From NCBI GenBank assembly GCA_018389105.1, contig JACATO010000591.1, positions 296,501 through 360,500 of the forward strand: DNA of 64,000 bases, given 5' to 3'. Both the position numbers and the translations under genes were made by a program. The stretch is from Nautilus pompilius. Lineage: Eukaryota > Mollusca > Cephalopoda > Nautilida > Nautilidae. A model generated the notes under the pieces. That model ran no database searches. It was given only the letters and a program-made list of their open reading frames with translations, and was not told the origin of the DNA. Shown here one piece after another: positions 25,601-38,099 of the stretch; within the stretch, counting starts at the first letter, position 1, and each line of letters begins with the position of its first letter.

Positions 25601-27859
25601 CAATTAGAAGTCATTTCCTTTTTTCCCCACTAACAACCCCCCTACTTTAATTCTAGATAGCATACTGCAATAATTAGAAATGGCTGACATTTTAGTATTA
25701 TAATAAATAGCTACATTCGCACATGCAAGCACGACTGAACATTACAACATACTATTGAATAATAATAAAAAATCTTTACCTCAGTATAACTCAGAAAGCA
25801 CTTTGCACAACTTTTTTTTTGGTTCTTGAACACCAAAATGGGGAAACCTGCTATTAAAGACTACTTCAGTGAGATCTCCCCTGTTCAAATATGGCACTGG
25901 CAACTGCAAATGGACTGATTACTATTCTTGAGGTTTAATCACTACAGAAGTTTAGTTATCAGAGATAGTAAAATCTAATTAAAATAGTGGATAAGTATGA
26001 CATTATGGAATTGTAACTGCATTGTATATAAGATGCATTACAGCGGGGACTGGGCCAGTGAGTGTGGTACTATTTTGAGTCAGTTCACAAGTTCAATGAT
26101 ATTGATTCCCTGGTCAGAAATCATTGTGGGTTAACTTTTGAAAAAATTAATACAACCATACAAACTTAAATTCCCACACCTGCAATGGTTAAAGGTTTTG
26201 TTTGTTTTTCTTTGAAAACTGAGCAGTTGAAACATCAAAAGTCTGTGCATTTAAAAAGTTTTTAAATATTTACTTTGTTCCAAGTTAATTATGCAAATTA
26301 AAGAAATTCAACAGCAATAATACAGAATATAACGATGTTTTCTTTATAGGTTTTTACAGAACTATTCAGTCTTATTTGTAACTAATAGGGATCACTCCAA
26401 AATGCACCAGCTTACCTCCCCTTTTTTAATAGTATAAACAACAACGAGCTACAAAATACACCAAACAGGTCCAGTACTGCATGCACACTACTAATTTCCA
26501 GAACTGTTACCATCACTGGCTTGGTCTATGTAAAATCAAATTATGTTGCCAAAACTGATAAACTTTTAGCTTCTGCATCTTCAGCAAAGTTGACAGTGAT
26601 AGGTAGGTAAGACTTTGGAGATTTGATGGAAACTTTGGCAAGTTAAAGTGAAGAGTTTAGAATTCACACTAAAAGCATTGTTAATTATGCAAATTTTACT
26701 ACTTCTATGTAATTAAACAAGCTAGAATATTGTATTTCTTGAGACATAAGTGACTGCACTTCTACTAGAACAAAATGACTTCATAACAAAGTTAAATTCC
26801 TTGCTGCTCTTGTGGGTTACTTCATATTAAGTTGCATACTTCTCAAACATGAACGTTCACAATAATTATTTTCTCACCCTGATTATGAACATTTATCTAT
26901 GGACTCTTGGCTTCATGATATGCTCTGATAATTGCAAGATACCAATGGAGGGTAAGGAAGTTACAAACTTGACATTTTTTTTGCTAGCTGTACATGTTAT
27001 CTAATGGCATCTCTAATAATTTTTACCAATCTAAATACATGGAAAAAGGAATAATTAAATAGAGTTATTGTATGAAGTAAAACTATAATTAAAATGTTAA
27101 TTTGTTTTCTTTAATAAAAATATTTTTTTTTTCTTTTTGGTAATAAAAATCTGTAATTTTACAAGATAGAATAATCGGTCAGCAGATACTTTTAAGGTTA
27201 TTATGAAAATGTATACGAACGTTAACAACTAAAGAGCAAATACTCATTACAAATGTTGTCATTTTTATCTGTACATACAATGTTCTTTTTCTGTGGTATT
27301 AAATTAAATATTAATGAAGCATTTCTGACCTTACAATTAAAACTCAATGAAAATGTCAAAATAAATGACTGATTACAAAACTTTAAACAAAAAAGATCGA
27401 TTATGAGAAAGTATATAGAAACAACATAAAAATACAAATTTGATTTAAATATTTCTGTTGTTCAAATAAAAGCTTGGTAAAACTAGAATCAAACATTGAA
27501 AAAATAAAAAAGAAGACAAAATCATATTTAGTAACTGTGTAGATTACAATATGAAAAGCACTCCAAAAGCCAATTTATTAGTGTGGTTAATATATTAAGA
27601 AATGAGTTTAACACAGTAAGTTGTCTGTTAATAGTTGAATAGTCGCTGATCAAGCAGGCAAGCAGGCAGGCATAGGGCTACCTAACACATGCGGCTTTAA
27701 CAACACACTGGTGACCTTCACCCTGACAAGCTGGTTCCTGTCACATGCAGTAGCCCTTAGTAGCTGGAGTCCAGCTGATCAGTTAAAAGGACAAAATTCA
27801 CCACAACAAACAGCACAACAACAATGGACGGAGACATGGTGGTCAAGGAGCATAGATAC
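22601..27859. other. Long intronic stretch, no element recognised
   Basis: AT-rich with poly-T and poly-A runs (for example 24670-24690). A local, more GC-rich patch at about 27650-27790 contains the palindrome listed separately. Confidence 0.5.
27762..27776. repeat. 15-nt palindrome AGCTGGAGTCCAGCT next to alternative exon B
   Basis: A 7-bp perfect inverted repeat around one base. A CTGATCAG palindrome partly overlaps it at 27775-27782. It lies 84 bp downstream of exon B in transcript direction, inside a patch richer in GC than its surroundings. Confidence 0.4.
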
Positions 27860-27943
27860 CATTCTGTCTGAATAGATGTTCACCCACTCGCAATTCTTGG
27901 CATTTTTAAGAACCAAGGGACGACTGAGAACAGGGACATATTC
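27860..27943 (-). CDS. CACNA2D: CACNA2D alternative exon B of a probable mutually exclusive pair
   Basis: An 84-nt, phase 0-0 exon with acceptor TTTGTTCAAAG and donor ATG/GTATCT. It encodes EYVPVLSRPLVLKNAKNCEW then VNIYSDRM. It aligns without gaps to exon A, sharing the pattern Y..VL.RPL.LK......W...Y.D. It differs in charge and adds a cysteine. A palindrome-rich stretch lies just downstream in the transcript (27762-27782). Confidence 0.88.
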
Positions 27944-30900
27944 CTTTGAACAAAGTAAGGTCTAGTTAGCCAACAGTCTTAAGTTAATCAAAGCCAATCA
28001 TAGACATACAGTACAGACAACAAAATTGGCTGGCACCTCCCTAGTACACAGACAGAAAACATCAAATGTCATCCTAATTAGATTTATAAAGGAAAAAACT
28101 GGTAATTTTAAACAATGGCATTAATGACTGTTGATATAGTTTGGTGCCAGCAACATAAAAAGCAAACAAATAGTGCTGTCCAATTCAGCAGTTACTCTCA
28201 TCATCTGCAAGAAAGAAGAGAAGCTTCATCAGTACATGGCTGCCAGTAAATCCCAAACACTCACGCTGAAGTGCTTGGTCCAAATCTTACTGCGCATCCT
28301 AACACTTTCAAACTGCAAACTGCCTTTAGGTCAAGGTCAGAGATATAAGTAGTAACTGCACAGAAAAGAAACAAAACAAAACGTCAGTGTTCTTGTCAAA
28401 CAACATTGAGAAACAATGCGTGTAGTGAAATAGTTGGTGGGTTTTTTTCCTTTTAAGGTGATCACCATAAATCGATGTAATTTGCATTTATTGTTGACCA
28501 GTTTATTCAGTACAGAAACAAAACCTGTTAATGAGTTTCAAATTTTAAGCGAGTTTAAGTAATTTAAGCTCAAAGCAAAAACGAATCCTTGTTTTTCTTA
28601 AGAAATAAAAATAAATTAAACCCAAGATTTTATAAATTAGCAAGTCCATGATTATAAGGGTGGTGTTAGCATAGTTAAAAAACCAGGGACAAAATCCAGA
28701 TATGATGGGAACAAAAGAATCTCTACTGTTAGAAGAATATAATGAGGATGTGTGTACCTAGTGTGTTCAGCAATATTTGCCAATGTTCAGAGAAGTCAGT
28801 CTTTTTAAGTGTTTGGGTTGCAGATGTGCTATCAAACACACCAAAATCTTTAAAAATGTAATAATCAATCTTAATAATATGATATGCCAGCTTTAATATC
28901 CAGGACAATTCAAACTCTAAGTAACCAGAAGACATTTCAAACTATCTGAAGAACCAAGAAAAGATGGACACTGACATCCTGCTGCCTTCAGTCTTAACAA
29001 ATTCAAACCAAGGAACCTAAATAAAAATTCACAGAAACTTATGCTGAGACACCAAAGTTACCAAGAGAAACAATGAAAAAATGGAGTTAACAAGAAATGA
29101 CCACAATCCTGCATTATATCAAACAAAAGCAAAGGGGCTTCACCATCCAATAAGGGCCTACAGACATTCAGAGAGCATGATGCAAAATCAGTGAAAAACA
29201 AGATTCAAAACACCCAAGTAGCATTTAGACCACATGCTTATCCGAAATTAAACTACTTGCTAAATTCCAGCTCCATCTATCTACCCATAACAAAAGGAAC
29301 AATGTTTAAACTAATGCACTAACTAATTAGTTACAGTGTTTAAAAAGCCAATGTTTAATAGGCAAGCAAATGAAATAAGGATTCTGTGAAAGAATTAAAA
29401 CATGGCCAAAAGTTTAGTTCCTTTTTTAATATCTTGAAAACCTGCAGATGGCTGGTCATAATCTAATACATATTTTCAAGTGTTTGTGCATTTATTTGTT
29501 ACTCATTCACAGCCGACTGTAACATCTAGAGGCTCCAAATTTTGGGTGTAGGTATTTCAGAATCTGGGCATGGTTATGAGCTACCATGTGTTGGCCTTGA
29601 ACGCCATTTCGAGGTTCAAAAGCCTTATAGATTACACTTAGTTCAGTGCACTCAATCAAAATAGGCAACCTAGCAGCCTCAAATTATAATGAAGGTTCCT
29701 CATGATCAAAGACAGGATTCAAGGGTACCAGAGCCTGGCCTCAAAAGCCACCTTTCAAGGTTCAGAAATATGCATTCAACTCAGAAGTACCACAGATTTC
29801 AATTTTTCAATGTCAGCTTTGAAGGCCACTTGAAAACCATCAATGGCAAGTTTTTATATCACACACAATATAACTTTCAAAACTAAGAAAAAAAATTAAT
29901 TTTGTAGTTTGCTACAGGCTAACCCATATTGGTCAGGTACTTTTTCAGATTCCTAAACAAGTCAGCTAAAACAAAACCATTATGTAATTTTAAAAAGTTT
30001 GTCTTCTCATGATTCTTTTTCAAGATTAAAAACAAACTGGGCTCTCATGGAACCAATAGAATGTTAAAAATGTATCGTTAGCATCAATTCAATGTTCATT
30101 CAAATTGTGTCTCAAATTGATATAAAACCTTTTTCCCCATGCAGTGCCAGGTACCCCCCCAACTAGAAACAATATATTTTAACAAACAAATGATGCCCTT
30201 TTTCACTAGATAGACAATGAGATTTTTCAGGAACAAAATCAGTTAGGTAATACCATACCCAACAAACAAAGATGATCAATTCTCAAGTACAATGAGACCA
30301 AAAACTACTCTGGATAAAAACATTCAGCCCTGGTATAAGATTCCAAGAGACTAAATAATTAGGTTTTTTAGCCTGGATAGTACCAATCAAATCATTGTGA
30401 AAGCTAAAGGTTACCAAATCTAAAATACTGAACTCAGGGTGTTGAGTCTATTATAGTAGAACACTAGTTTTGCCACAAATTTTCATTACATAACATCAAT
30501 GACCTTTATATTTCATACAAAGTGTATCCAATACAACCTATGACAGCTATCATGAAGCTATAATGAAAAAGTCTATGAAACCAACAAATATATTTCCTGA
30601 AGTCTAGTTGCTTTGATAATGAGTAGTGAAAGTCAAACTAAACTTATGGTAATATGATCCTTAATTAAATAAAAATTAATTTTGGGTTTGCTTAACTTTC
30701 ATTTATTTTCAATATATGCTGATCTATCAATTAACCTTATAAACTTTTAGTAGAAACCTTACATTACAGAAATAGCAACTCATCTGCTGTTGTTGGTTTC
30801 TCACTGAGTCTAACTCCAGGTCTGTATTTTAAAGTTCCAACAACAGCTAAAAGATGCTTTATTAAGTTAAAAGCAGAGATTCTGTTTTGTAAAAATAAAT

Positions 30901-32590
30901 TTTTTCTTTACTCTTAATACTAAAATTACTGGAAGAAACAAAGGACTGGTTGGTGAGAGAGAAATTTTCCAGCTCTGACCTTGACCCAGGCTAAGGTGGC
31001 AGGGTAATAATTCACTTTAAGGTTCAGCATGCAGAACCAACTTGGCCAGGTCACAAACAGAAATAAAGCATGCTTCAATTGGTAATCAGAAAAAGTGAAA
31101 CAGCATTTTTTTTTTCAATAAAAAAAGCAAACTGGTATGTAAAGTAAGTGATGTGTCAGTTTGGGCGAGGAAATCAAAATTTTCAAACCCTGAAAAGGCA
31201 GGTAGGTAGGTCATCCATGCGGAGTGAATGTAATAACTGAATTCAAGCAGCAAGTCTGTTTTGTATTCAGCATGCTTGGATATAATAAATCAATAGATGG
31301 AATGTATTGGTTTGGTACTATCAACTAGGTGGGTGGAAAAATTGGGGAGGATAACTTGGGATACTGGAATATGCAGAGTTGATTAGGAATCATTTTAATT
31401 CATAAATTAATACATGGATGCTGTATTATATGTAACTGTCCTATGCAGTTTTAAAGTGTAAACATTAACACAGTAGCATGAGTTTTAAAAAAGTATAAAA
31501 CAATTTTTATTTAAAACACCAAAACCCTGAAAAACTTTAACAGTATCTGCCTGATACTAAAGTGTATTATAATTATTTACTTCAGTTTGATGATGACACC
31601 TAAAAATTCAACATGGTTCCAAAGCAGTTTAAAAACATCCTATTTTTGTCCCAATACAACACAAAAATATGTGACAGACACATGATACTCAGGGGTGAAG
31701 TTGGCAACCTAAACTTTGGTCCCCCAGTCTCTGTCCAAATACTGTGATAGATTTCTTGTTTCTTAACATTATAAAACTGATTTATCAAGGAAGCAAGAAA
31801 TAAAAAAATATATTCAGAATGCATAGCAAAATTTCCATTCCTTGAATTAAAAGTATCAAAAGTCTAGCAGTTCTTTTATATGGAACAGAAACAATACTTA
31901 ACAGTGAATGTAAGAAAACAGATACTGATTAGAATTTTAGCAAAAAATATATCTCATTTTGCCATAAAATGAATGTGAAGCATTTCAGTTGTGAACTTTC
32001 TGCTAAGATTCTGCTTATACACAGCCTGATGAGCAAATGTCAGGTGCAGAGTAATTTTACTGATATCTCACACATGCCACAAGTGATACTTTTCCACTGT
32101 AATATCATTGCAGATAAACTGTTAAAGGAATACATGTTGTATTCTACTGTTTAATTTTAAAGAAATGTGTGTACAGGTAATAATTATCTTGGCTTAGTGT
32201 TTGCTAAAGATTATATTTTAGTCAAGTCAAGTAAAGCTCATGCACAGAAACACTACTGTCCGTCTGTCCGTCACAGTAACTGTGTGCACATAAACAGTTT
32301 TATAAAGTAGTACAACAGCACTCGTAGATGTGGCATCTGCCAAAATGCAGCATGCTGTTCATGAATGTGGCAGTTACCCTTCGATCAATTCCCAGCCACC
32401 AATGATAAAAATATTCATTCTCCGCTTCTTTGGGACCACCCAGAAGATGTAAAAATTCCTGGCAATACAAACATTAACAAAAAAACAATCACTGAAGCAG
32501 AACCTACATGACACAGAAATACTGATTTTTCAATCATTATCCAACACAGCTGGTACTTACGTGTTTTTATGGAAATGTGTTTGAAAAAAA
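27944..32590. other. Intron between the two alternative exons, unique part
   Basis: AT-rich. A fairly convincing pair of splice sites brackets 28265-28312, but no protein support exists. No transposon recognised. Confidence 0.5.
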
Positions 32591-33730
32591 TCCTCCATGT
32601 CTCAGTCAAGAGAACGATAGTTTCTGTAAGACACGTCTGCTACAGAAGTCTTTGTCAGGCTGTAAATCCTCCATGTCTCAGTCAAGAGAACGATAGTTTC
32701 TGTAAGACACGTCTGCTACAGAAGTCTTTGTCAGGCTGTAAATCCTCCATGTCTCAGTCAAGAGAACGATAGTTTCTGTAAGAGACGTCTGCTACAGAAG
32801 TCTTTGTCAGGCTGTAAATCCTCCATGTCTCAGTCAAGAGAACGATAGTTTCTGTAAGACACGTCTGCTACAGAAGTCTTTGTCAGGCTGTAAATCCTCC
32901 ATGTCTCAGTCAAGAGAACGATAGTTTCTGTAAGACACGTCTGCTACAGAAGTCTTTGTCAGGCTGTAAATCCTCCATGTCTCAGTCAAGAGAACGATAG
33001 TTTCTGTAAGACACGTCTGCTACAGAAGTCTTTGTCAGGCTGTAAATCCTCCATGTCTCAGTCAAGAGAACGATAGTTTCTGTAAGACACGTCTGCTACA
33101 GAAGTCTTTGTCAGGCTGTAAATCCTCCATGTCTCAGTCAAGAGAACGATAGTTTCTGTAAGAGACGTCTGCTACAGAAGTCTTTGTCAGGCTGTAAATC
33201 CTCCATGTCTCAGTCAAGAGAACGATAGTTTCTGTAAGAGACGTCTGCTACAGAAGTCTTTGTCAGGCTGTAAATCCTCCATGTCTCAGTCAAGAGAACG
33301 ATAGTTTCTGTAAGAGACGTCTGCTACAGAAGTCTTTGTCAGGCTGTAAATCCTCCATGTCTCAGTCAAGAGAACGATAGTTTCTGTAAGAGACGTCTGC
33401 TACAGAAGTCTTTGTCAGGCTGTAAATCCTCCATGTCTCAGTCAAGAGAACGATAGTTTCTGTAAGAGACGTCTGCTACAGAAGTCTTTGTCAGGCTGTA
33501 AATCCTCCATGTCTCAGTCAAGAGAACGATAGTTTCTGTAAGAGACGTCTGCTACAGAAGTCTTTGTCAGGCTGTAAATCCTCCATGTCTCAGTCAAGAG
33601 AACGATAGTTTCTGTAAGACACGTCTGCTACAGAAGTCTTTGTCAGGCTGTAAATCCTCCATGTCTCAGTCAAGAGAACGATAGTTTCTGTAAGACACGT
33701 CTACTACAGAAGTCTTTGTCAGGCTATAAA
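32591..33730. repeat. 76-bp minisatellite, 15 copies
   Basis: Fifteen head-to-tail units of exactly 76 bp, starting TCCTCCATGTCTCAGTCAAG and ending near TCAGGCTGTAAA. Copies are almost identical. The main variable base is position 42 of the unit (C or G), giving the order CCGCCCCGGGGGGCC. The G form creates an AGACGTCT palindrome. The last copy has two extra changes. There are no spacers. Confidence 0.97.
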
Positions 33731-34721
33731 CAGAGCGGCAGCATCATTCCACTGCATTACTGACTGCTTCACTCTGATATTCAATGTACAAATTCTTTGC
33801 ACATGCCATATTCTGATTTATTAAAAGGAGTAAAAATGCACAAAAAGAATGTTCTCCTTTGGCTACAAATACTGGAACTGCAGAGGGGTACCCCATCACT
33901 CCGTGCCAGGCGACAGACAGGCACGAGCAAAACTGAATGCAGTTCCCGATGAAAAGCAATAATTTTTATTTATAGGTAGTAAAAAAAGTATGAGAATTTT
34001 TATGTGACCTGGAAAGATCAATTTTGGTTTTCTTTAAGAATATCAGTGTTCTGACAGCTACAAAGACAAGCTTCTTTTACCTGCACCGTGCCAGATCACA
34101 AACCCTCCCTAAATAAAAAAATACACTGCTGTCACTTAAACAATGGTTGCTGCTCACAACAAACACACCTTTGTCACATTCCTCAAAATGAACAAACTCT
34201 GAAAGAGTACAGGGTAAAAAACACTAAAGAAAATGATTATTAATAAGCTTGAAAACGACTTCACTCTTACTTTCCCCAGCACCTGCTTAAAATAGAACAA
34301 ACGATCATGGATAAAGGAAGCTGGAAAAGAAAAGTCTTAACATTAAACTTTTACAAATTGAATTTCCACTGTTGTATTAACAAACAGCAAACTATCTTAC
34401 AAAAATGAAAGATTATACAGAACCAAGCTCCGTGAGAACTACGAGAATATGAAAAAAACAGTAACATGATCTGATGGAAAGAACAAGTGCCAGTCACTGT
34501 TTTAGCCTGAAGTACGTGATTCCACTTTTCAAAGCACCCAAGTAAAATTCTAAGCAAGCATTCAGCAAGGTGCGGTTCAGAGAAGTGTGGTTAAGAGACT
34601 CAGGCTAAAATCAGGTACCTACGTAATATATACAAACAGTGAAAAGTAAGGCAGCCAGTCAGGTAAACTGTAGAGAGAGAGATTGTTCCACCACCATTAT
34701 TGCTATGAGTACAGGGCTTAC
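33731..34721. other. Intronic sequence, nothing recognised
   Basis: AT-rich intron between the minisatellite and alternative exon A. Nothing supported. Confidence 0.55.
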
Positions 34722-34805
34722 TAAGCTATCCTGGTACACCCCAGCCCATCTCGTGTGCTCCACATGTTTCAGGGCCAAAGGTCGGGCTAGAACTTCAATA
34801 TAATG
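34722..34805 (-). CDS. CACNA2D: CACNA2D alternative exon A of a probable mutually exclusive pair
   Basis: An 84-nt, phase 0-0 exon with acceptor GTTTTCCAG and donor TTA/GTAAGC. It encodes HYIEVLARPLALKHVEHTRW then AGVYQDSL, matching the family Cache segment EYL.VL.RP..L....W..VY.D. The exon at 27860-27943 has the same length and phase and encodes the same segment. Using both would repeat the segment, so they are probably alternatives. Splicing straight to 15443-15499 restores the family order. Confidence 0.88.
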
Positions 34806-35420
34806 CTGGAAAACAAGGCACATCCTCCATTAACAAGACTATCTCAAAAGGATCATGTGCATCACTCACTCAAAGGCAATGTTTTATTTCATAGAACTAA
34901 AATACAAAAAATATGATTAAACAATCTGTGATTAATATTAAAAGGACAGACAAACAAACCCATAACACTAAATATGGAAATTCATAGTTCATTTGGCTTT
35001 ATTCCCATTTTAATTATCATCATCTTGTAATCAATGCAAACTTTTGTTTTGAACTGCCATATAAAGTGAGACTGGTTCAGTTTTAAAACTGTCTTTTGGA
35101 TGGCAGATGACGACAGCTGCAGGGTATAAAGCAGTTTTTTCCAGGTAAAATTTAAACAGATGTCACTTTACTAAACAGGTATGCAGTGAGGAATAATTTC
35201 AGGCCTCTGTGGCCCTTACAGTAATCTAACCTTTGTCCCACTCATTCCACAGGACATTTTCATATCATCAGCAGCCAGACGACTCAACTCAAATCAATCT
35301 ACTGTCCCTTGTACTTATTCCATTTTATGCATAACAAGAGGTTTAATAGAGCATTCTTCGAAACAAAGGAATTCCGAAAGAGTACACAGAATAAAAAAAA
35401 AAAAAATGAACAAGATTGAA

Positions 35421-35438
35421 GATTATATATATATAATC
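35421..35438. repeat. 18-nt AT palindrome
   Basis: GATTATATATATATAATC is a perfect palindrome inside an intron. It could form a cruciform but has no evident role. Confidence 0.5.
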
Positions 35439-35700
35439 ATAAAATACCTCTTCCAGTTAAGAAATAAAATGAAAAATTATCATCACTATTATAGTGATTA
35501 TACTTGTCAAAAAACTAAACATTAATGATTACTTTTCTGAAAACATTACAGAAGTAATGAGTTAATCAGAGATCAATAAATTGATTCAAGCATAAATGTT
35601 TTTAATGAACATTAAGACTGTCAACCAAAAAATTAGATTTTATTTAGCAGTCCAACTACAAGGTCATCAGTAACTGTAAACAGACTAAAACAATCCTTAC

Positions 35701-35750
35701 CTGAACTTTTGCTCGAATTGCACCCATAGCAGGTATCTGCGAAAAATAAC
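35701..35750 (-). CDS. CACNA2D: CACNA2D exon: start of Cache region
   Basis: A 50-nt exon with acceptor AAACAG and donor CAG/GTAAGG. It encodes YFSQIPAMGAIRAKVQ, matching the family YY.IPS.GAIR..TQ. It ends at phase 0. That makes it the common upstream partner for either of the two 84-nt exons that follow. Confidence 0.92.
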
Positions 35751-36238
35751 CTGTTTAAAAAAATAAAAGATAAGAACAGAAGTGGTCACATGCTATTTAC
35801 AGAAAGTAGAGGGTTAATTCAGATATTTCACATCACTTTCAGGGTGATTAAAGTAACTGTTTTATAGAAGTTACTTTTTTGATACCTATACCTCCCATTG
35901 GTTAACAGAGGCACCTACATTTTAATAATTTCAACAATGGGTGTACCTAATGCTGGCTTTCAGAGCTATGTGGATTGCTATTCTTAGTTTCCTTTTATAG
36001 TCATACTATTTATGATCAATGGTGGAAGCTCTCTACCTGACTTGATGATCACACTACAATGCATTGATATGCTAATGACTGACTTTTTTTTAGCTGACCA
36101 AAAATGCCTGATTTTGTTTGGACCTCACTAGTGTATTTCTTATCACAGTCACAAGTAATGGAGTAAATTGTATTCCTAGTAGATAGTGGGGCCCATTTTG
36201 AGGCCAATAAATAAAATGTATTGTTGACATTATTAATA

Positions 36239-37322
36239 TTAGGTCATTACAAAAGTTTTGTCAGTTTTTATATTATGCTAATTTGGGGTTCATTATTCTC
36301 ATGCTTGTGAAGGTGAATGTAGATAAGTTGTATATCATTTTGCAGGGTGTGCTTTGGCGTACATTATGCAAAACCTACCTTTTTAAAAATTATAAATGTA
36401 TATCTGCTTCAGGGTTCTGAGTAAAGCGTGGATAGAAAATTTTTTCATGCCATTTTGCTTCACGAGTTCAAACCAGGCCACAAAGCGAGTGAGGAAACTT
36501 GTAACATTAAGCAAGCATGAGGCGAGGACACAGCAACTGAGCGTACAGTAAACAATAGTCTGTAAAGTTCTGATCAGGAGATCAGAGCCTCGAAGGTAAG
36601 GAACATAGCGGATGTCCTTCCAGCTGTGATGACAACCATCTGAAAGCCTTGGTTGAAGCCGATCCAAGAAAAACAGTGAGAGAAATTGCTGGAAAGCTTA
36701 ACATAAGCACTGTAACTGTTTCCCAGCATCCTGATGCAATCATCCAGGTGAAAAAGATTGACAAGTGGGTGCCGCACAAGTTGAATGAACAACATCAAAA
36801 TAGTCAATTGGAGATCTGCTCCTCGCTTGTCATAAGAAACAAAAACCATCACAGCTGAAAGGTACTGTCGTGAATTAAACATTATTCATCAGAAACTTTC
36901 CCAATGGCAGCCGGCATTGGTGAATCGAAGAGGTCCAATCCTGCTCCATGGCACTGCTTGTCCTCCTGTTTCAAAAGTGACTCTTCAGAAACGGAACACA
37001 TCAGGGTACAAAGTTCTCCCTCACCCAGCCTATTCACCAGACCTATCCCCCACAGACCACCAATTTTTCAAACACCTCGACAAACTTTCTTCATATGGAA
37101 TCTTCCTCCACCCAAGCAGCAACAGAAACTGCCTTCCAACAGTTTATCCACTCCCGAAATCCGAATTTTTTTTTCAAAATGATGTAAATGCACTTGTAAC
37201 TTGTTGGCAGAAGTGTATTGATTGGAATGGAACTAACTCTGATTAATAAATTTCACATTCAACAAGGATATGAAGTCTCATTGTTGCAGCAAAAAAACGA
37301 CAAAACCTTTGTAACAACCTAA
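36239..37322 (+). mobile_element. mariner element, internally deleted, 1084 bp
   Basis: The left end begins TTAGGTCATTACAAAAGTTT and the right end, read inward, begins TTAGGTTGTTACAAAGGTTT. Both are flanked by TA (36237-36238 and 37323-37324). Full mariners are usually near 1.3 kb. Transposase remains are listed separately. Confidence 0.92.
36417..37246 (+). pseudogene. mariner transposase with central deletion
   Basis: The N-terminal part (HEFKPGHKASEAT near 36461) is broken by stops. The helix-turn-helix region follows in good order (VEADPRKTVREIAGKLNIST, then KIDKWVPHKLNE). At about 36845 SLVIRNKN jumps directly to a TITAERY-like segment. This skips the block that normally holds the first catalytic aspartate (TCDEKW). 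The end keeps HPAYSPDLSPTDHQFFKHLD and WQKCID. It cannot encode an active transposase. Confidence 0.85.
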
Positions 37323-37324
37323 TA

Positions 37325-38020
37325 ATTCTTGTTATTATTAAGTATTCATTACTTCACTAAACAAAAGTAACAACGACAAACATTTAAATTAGTGGTCAGT
37401 ATAACTTAACAGCAATCAATCTAAGATTACAATGAGCTGCTACATACATATACTATGTAAATATTATAAAAAGTATTACATCTGCAGAATTTTTATTTCA
37501 TTAATTTGCCAGAGGTTATACTCTTGTAATTTTTAAAATTCACAAAGGGATGTGGGTGCACTATTCTAATATAATGTGGTGAACTATTCCACTGTCAAGG
37601 CAGAAATTTTAAAGATAAATAAACCTCAATCAACCAAGTCTCCACCCCAACAAGCATCTTCACTTTACTGCCTAAAAAAAGAATAAAGAATATTTTATGA
37701 TCTCCATTAAATAGATTACTTTTATCTACATTATTAGTAAATGAACCAGTCAAGCCACTTATTCCTTCCACCTTCTATAATTAAAACTTGAAACAATTCA
37801 GCCACTCCAGACATAGGTCTTTTAATACAGTTAAACAGTAGAACTTCAGCACCAAGTGTCTGCATGCATAATCAATCAGATTCTAATACATCTCTCTCTC
37901 TATAAATGTGCCATTGGCAGGAAAAAATTTTATTTAAATTTTAATAATAACAAAACACAAATAGAAATTTATGCTTGAACCATGTATTCCAGTGTTGATA
38001 AATAGTATAAGCGTACATAC
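37325..38020. other. Intronic sequence, nothing recognised
   Basis: AT-rich intron between the mariner and a VWA exon. Nothing supported. Confidence 0.55.
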
Positions 38021-38099
38021 CTCTATTTCCGCAAGCCATCCACCGTATAGCAGCTGTAGGATTGGCTGTTGGTCCAACTGCATATGTAAAAACACGCAC
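38021..38099 (-). CDS. CACNA2D: CACNA2D exon: end of VWA domain
   Basis: A 79-nt exon with acceptor ATTACCAG and donor GAG/GTATGT. It encodes VRVFTYAVGPTANPTAAIRW then MACGNRG. VRVFT[YF].VG and IRWMAC.N.G are hallmark alpha-2/delta strings. Phase is 0 in and 1 out. Confidence 0.95.

Noticed and set aside
28265..28312. 48-nt, phase 0-0 segment (reading FESVRMRSKIWTKHFS) with acceptor TTTGCAG and donor GTGAGT
   Set aside because: It lies between the alternative exons but has no family match, and an open stretch of 16 codons is expected by chance. Worth a junction-read check only.
32591..33730. Regular array that might look like a CRISPR array
   Set aside because: The 76-bp units are contiguous with no variable spacers, and the DNA is eukaryotic. 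It is a minisatellite.
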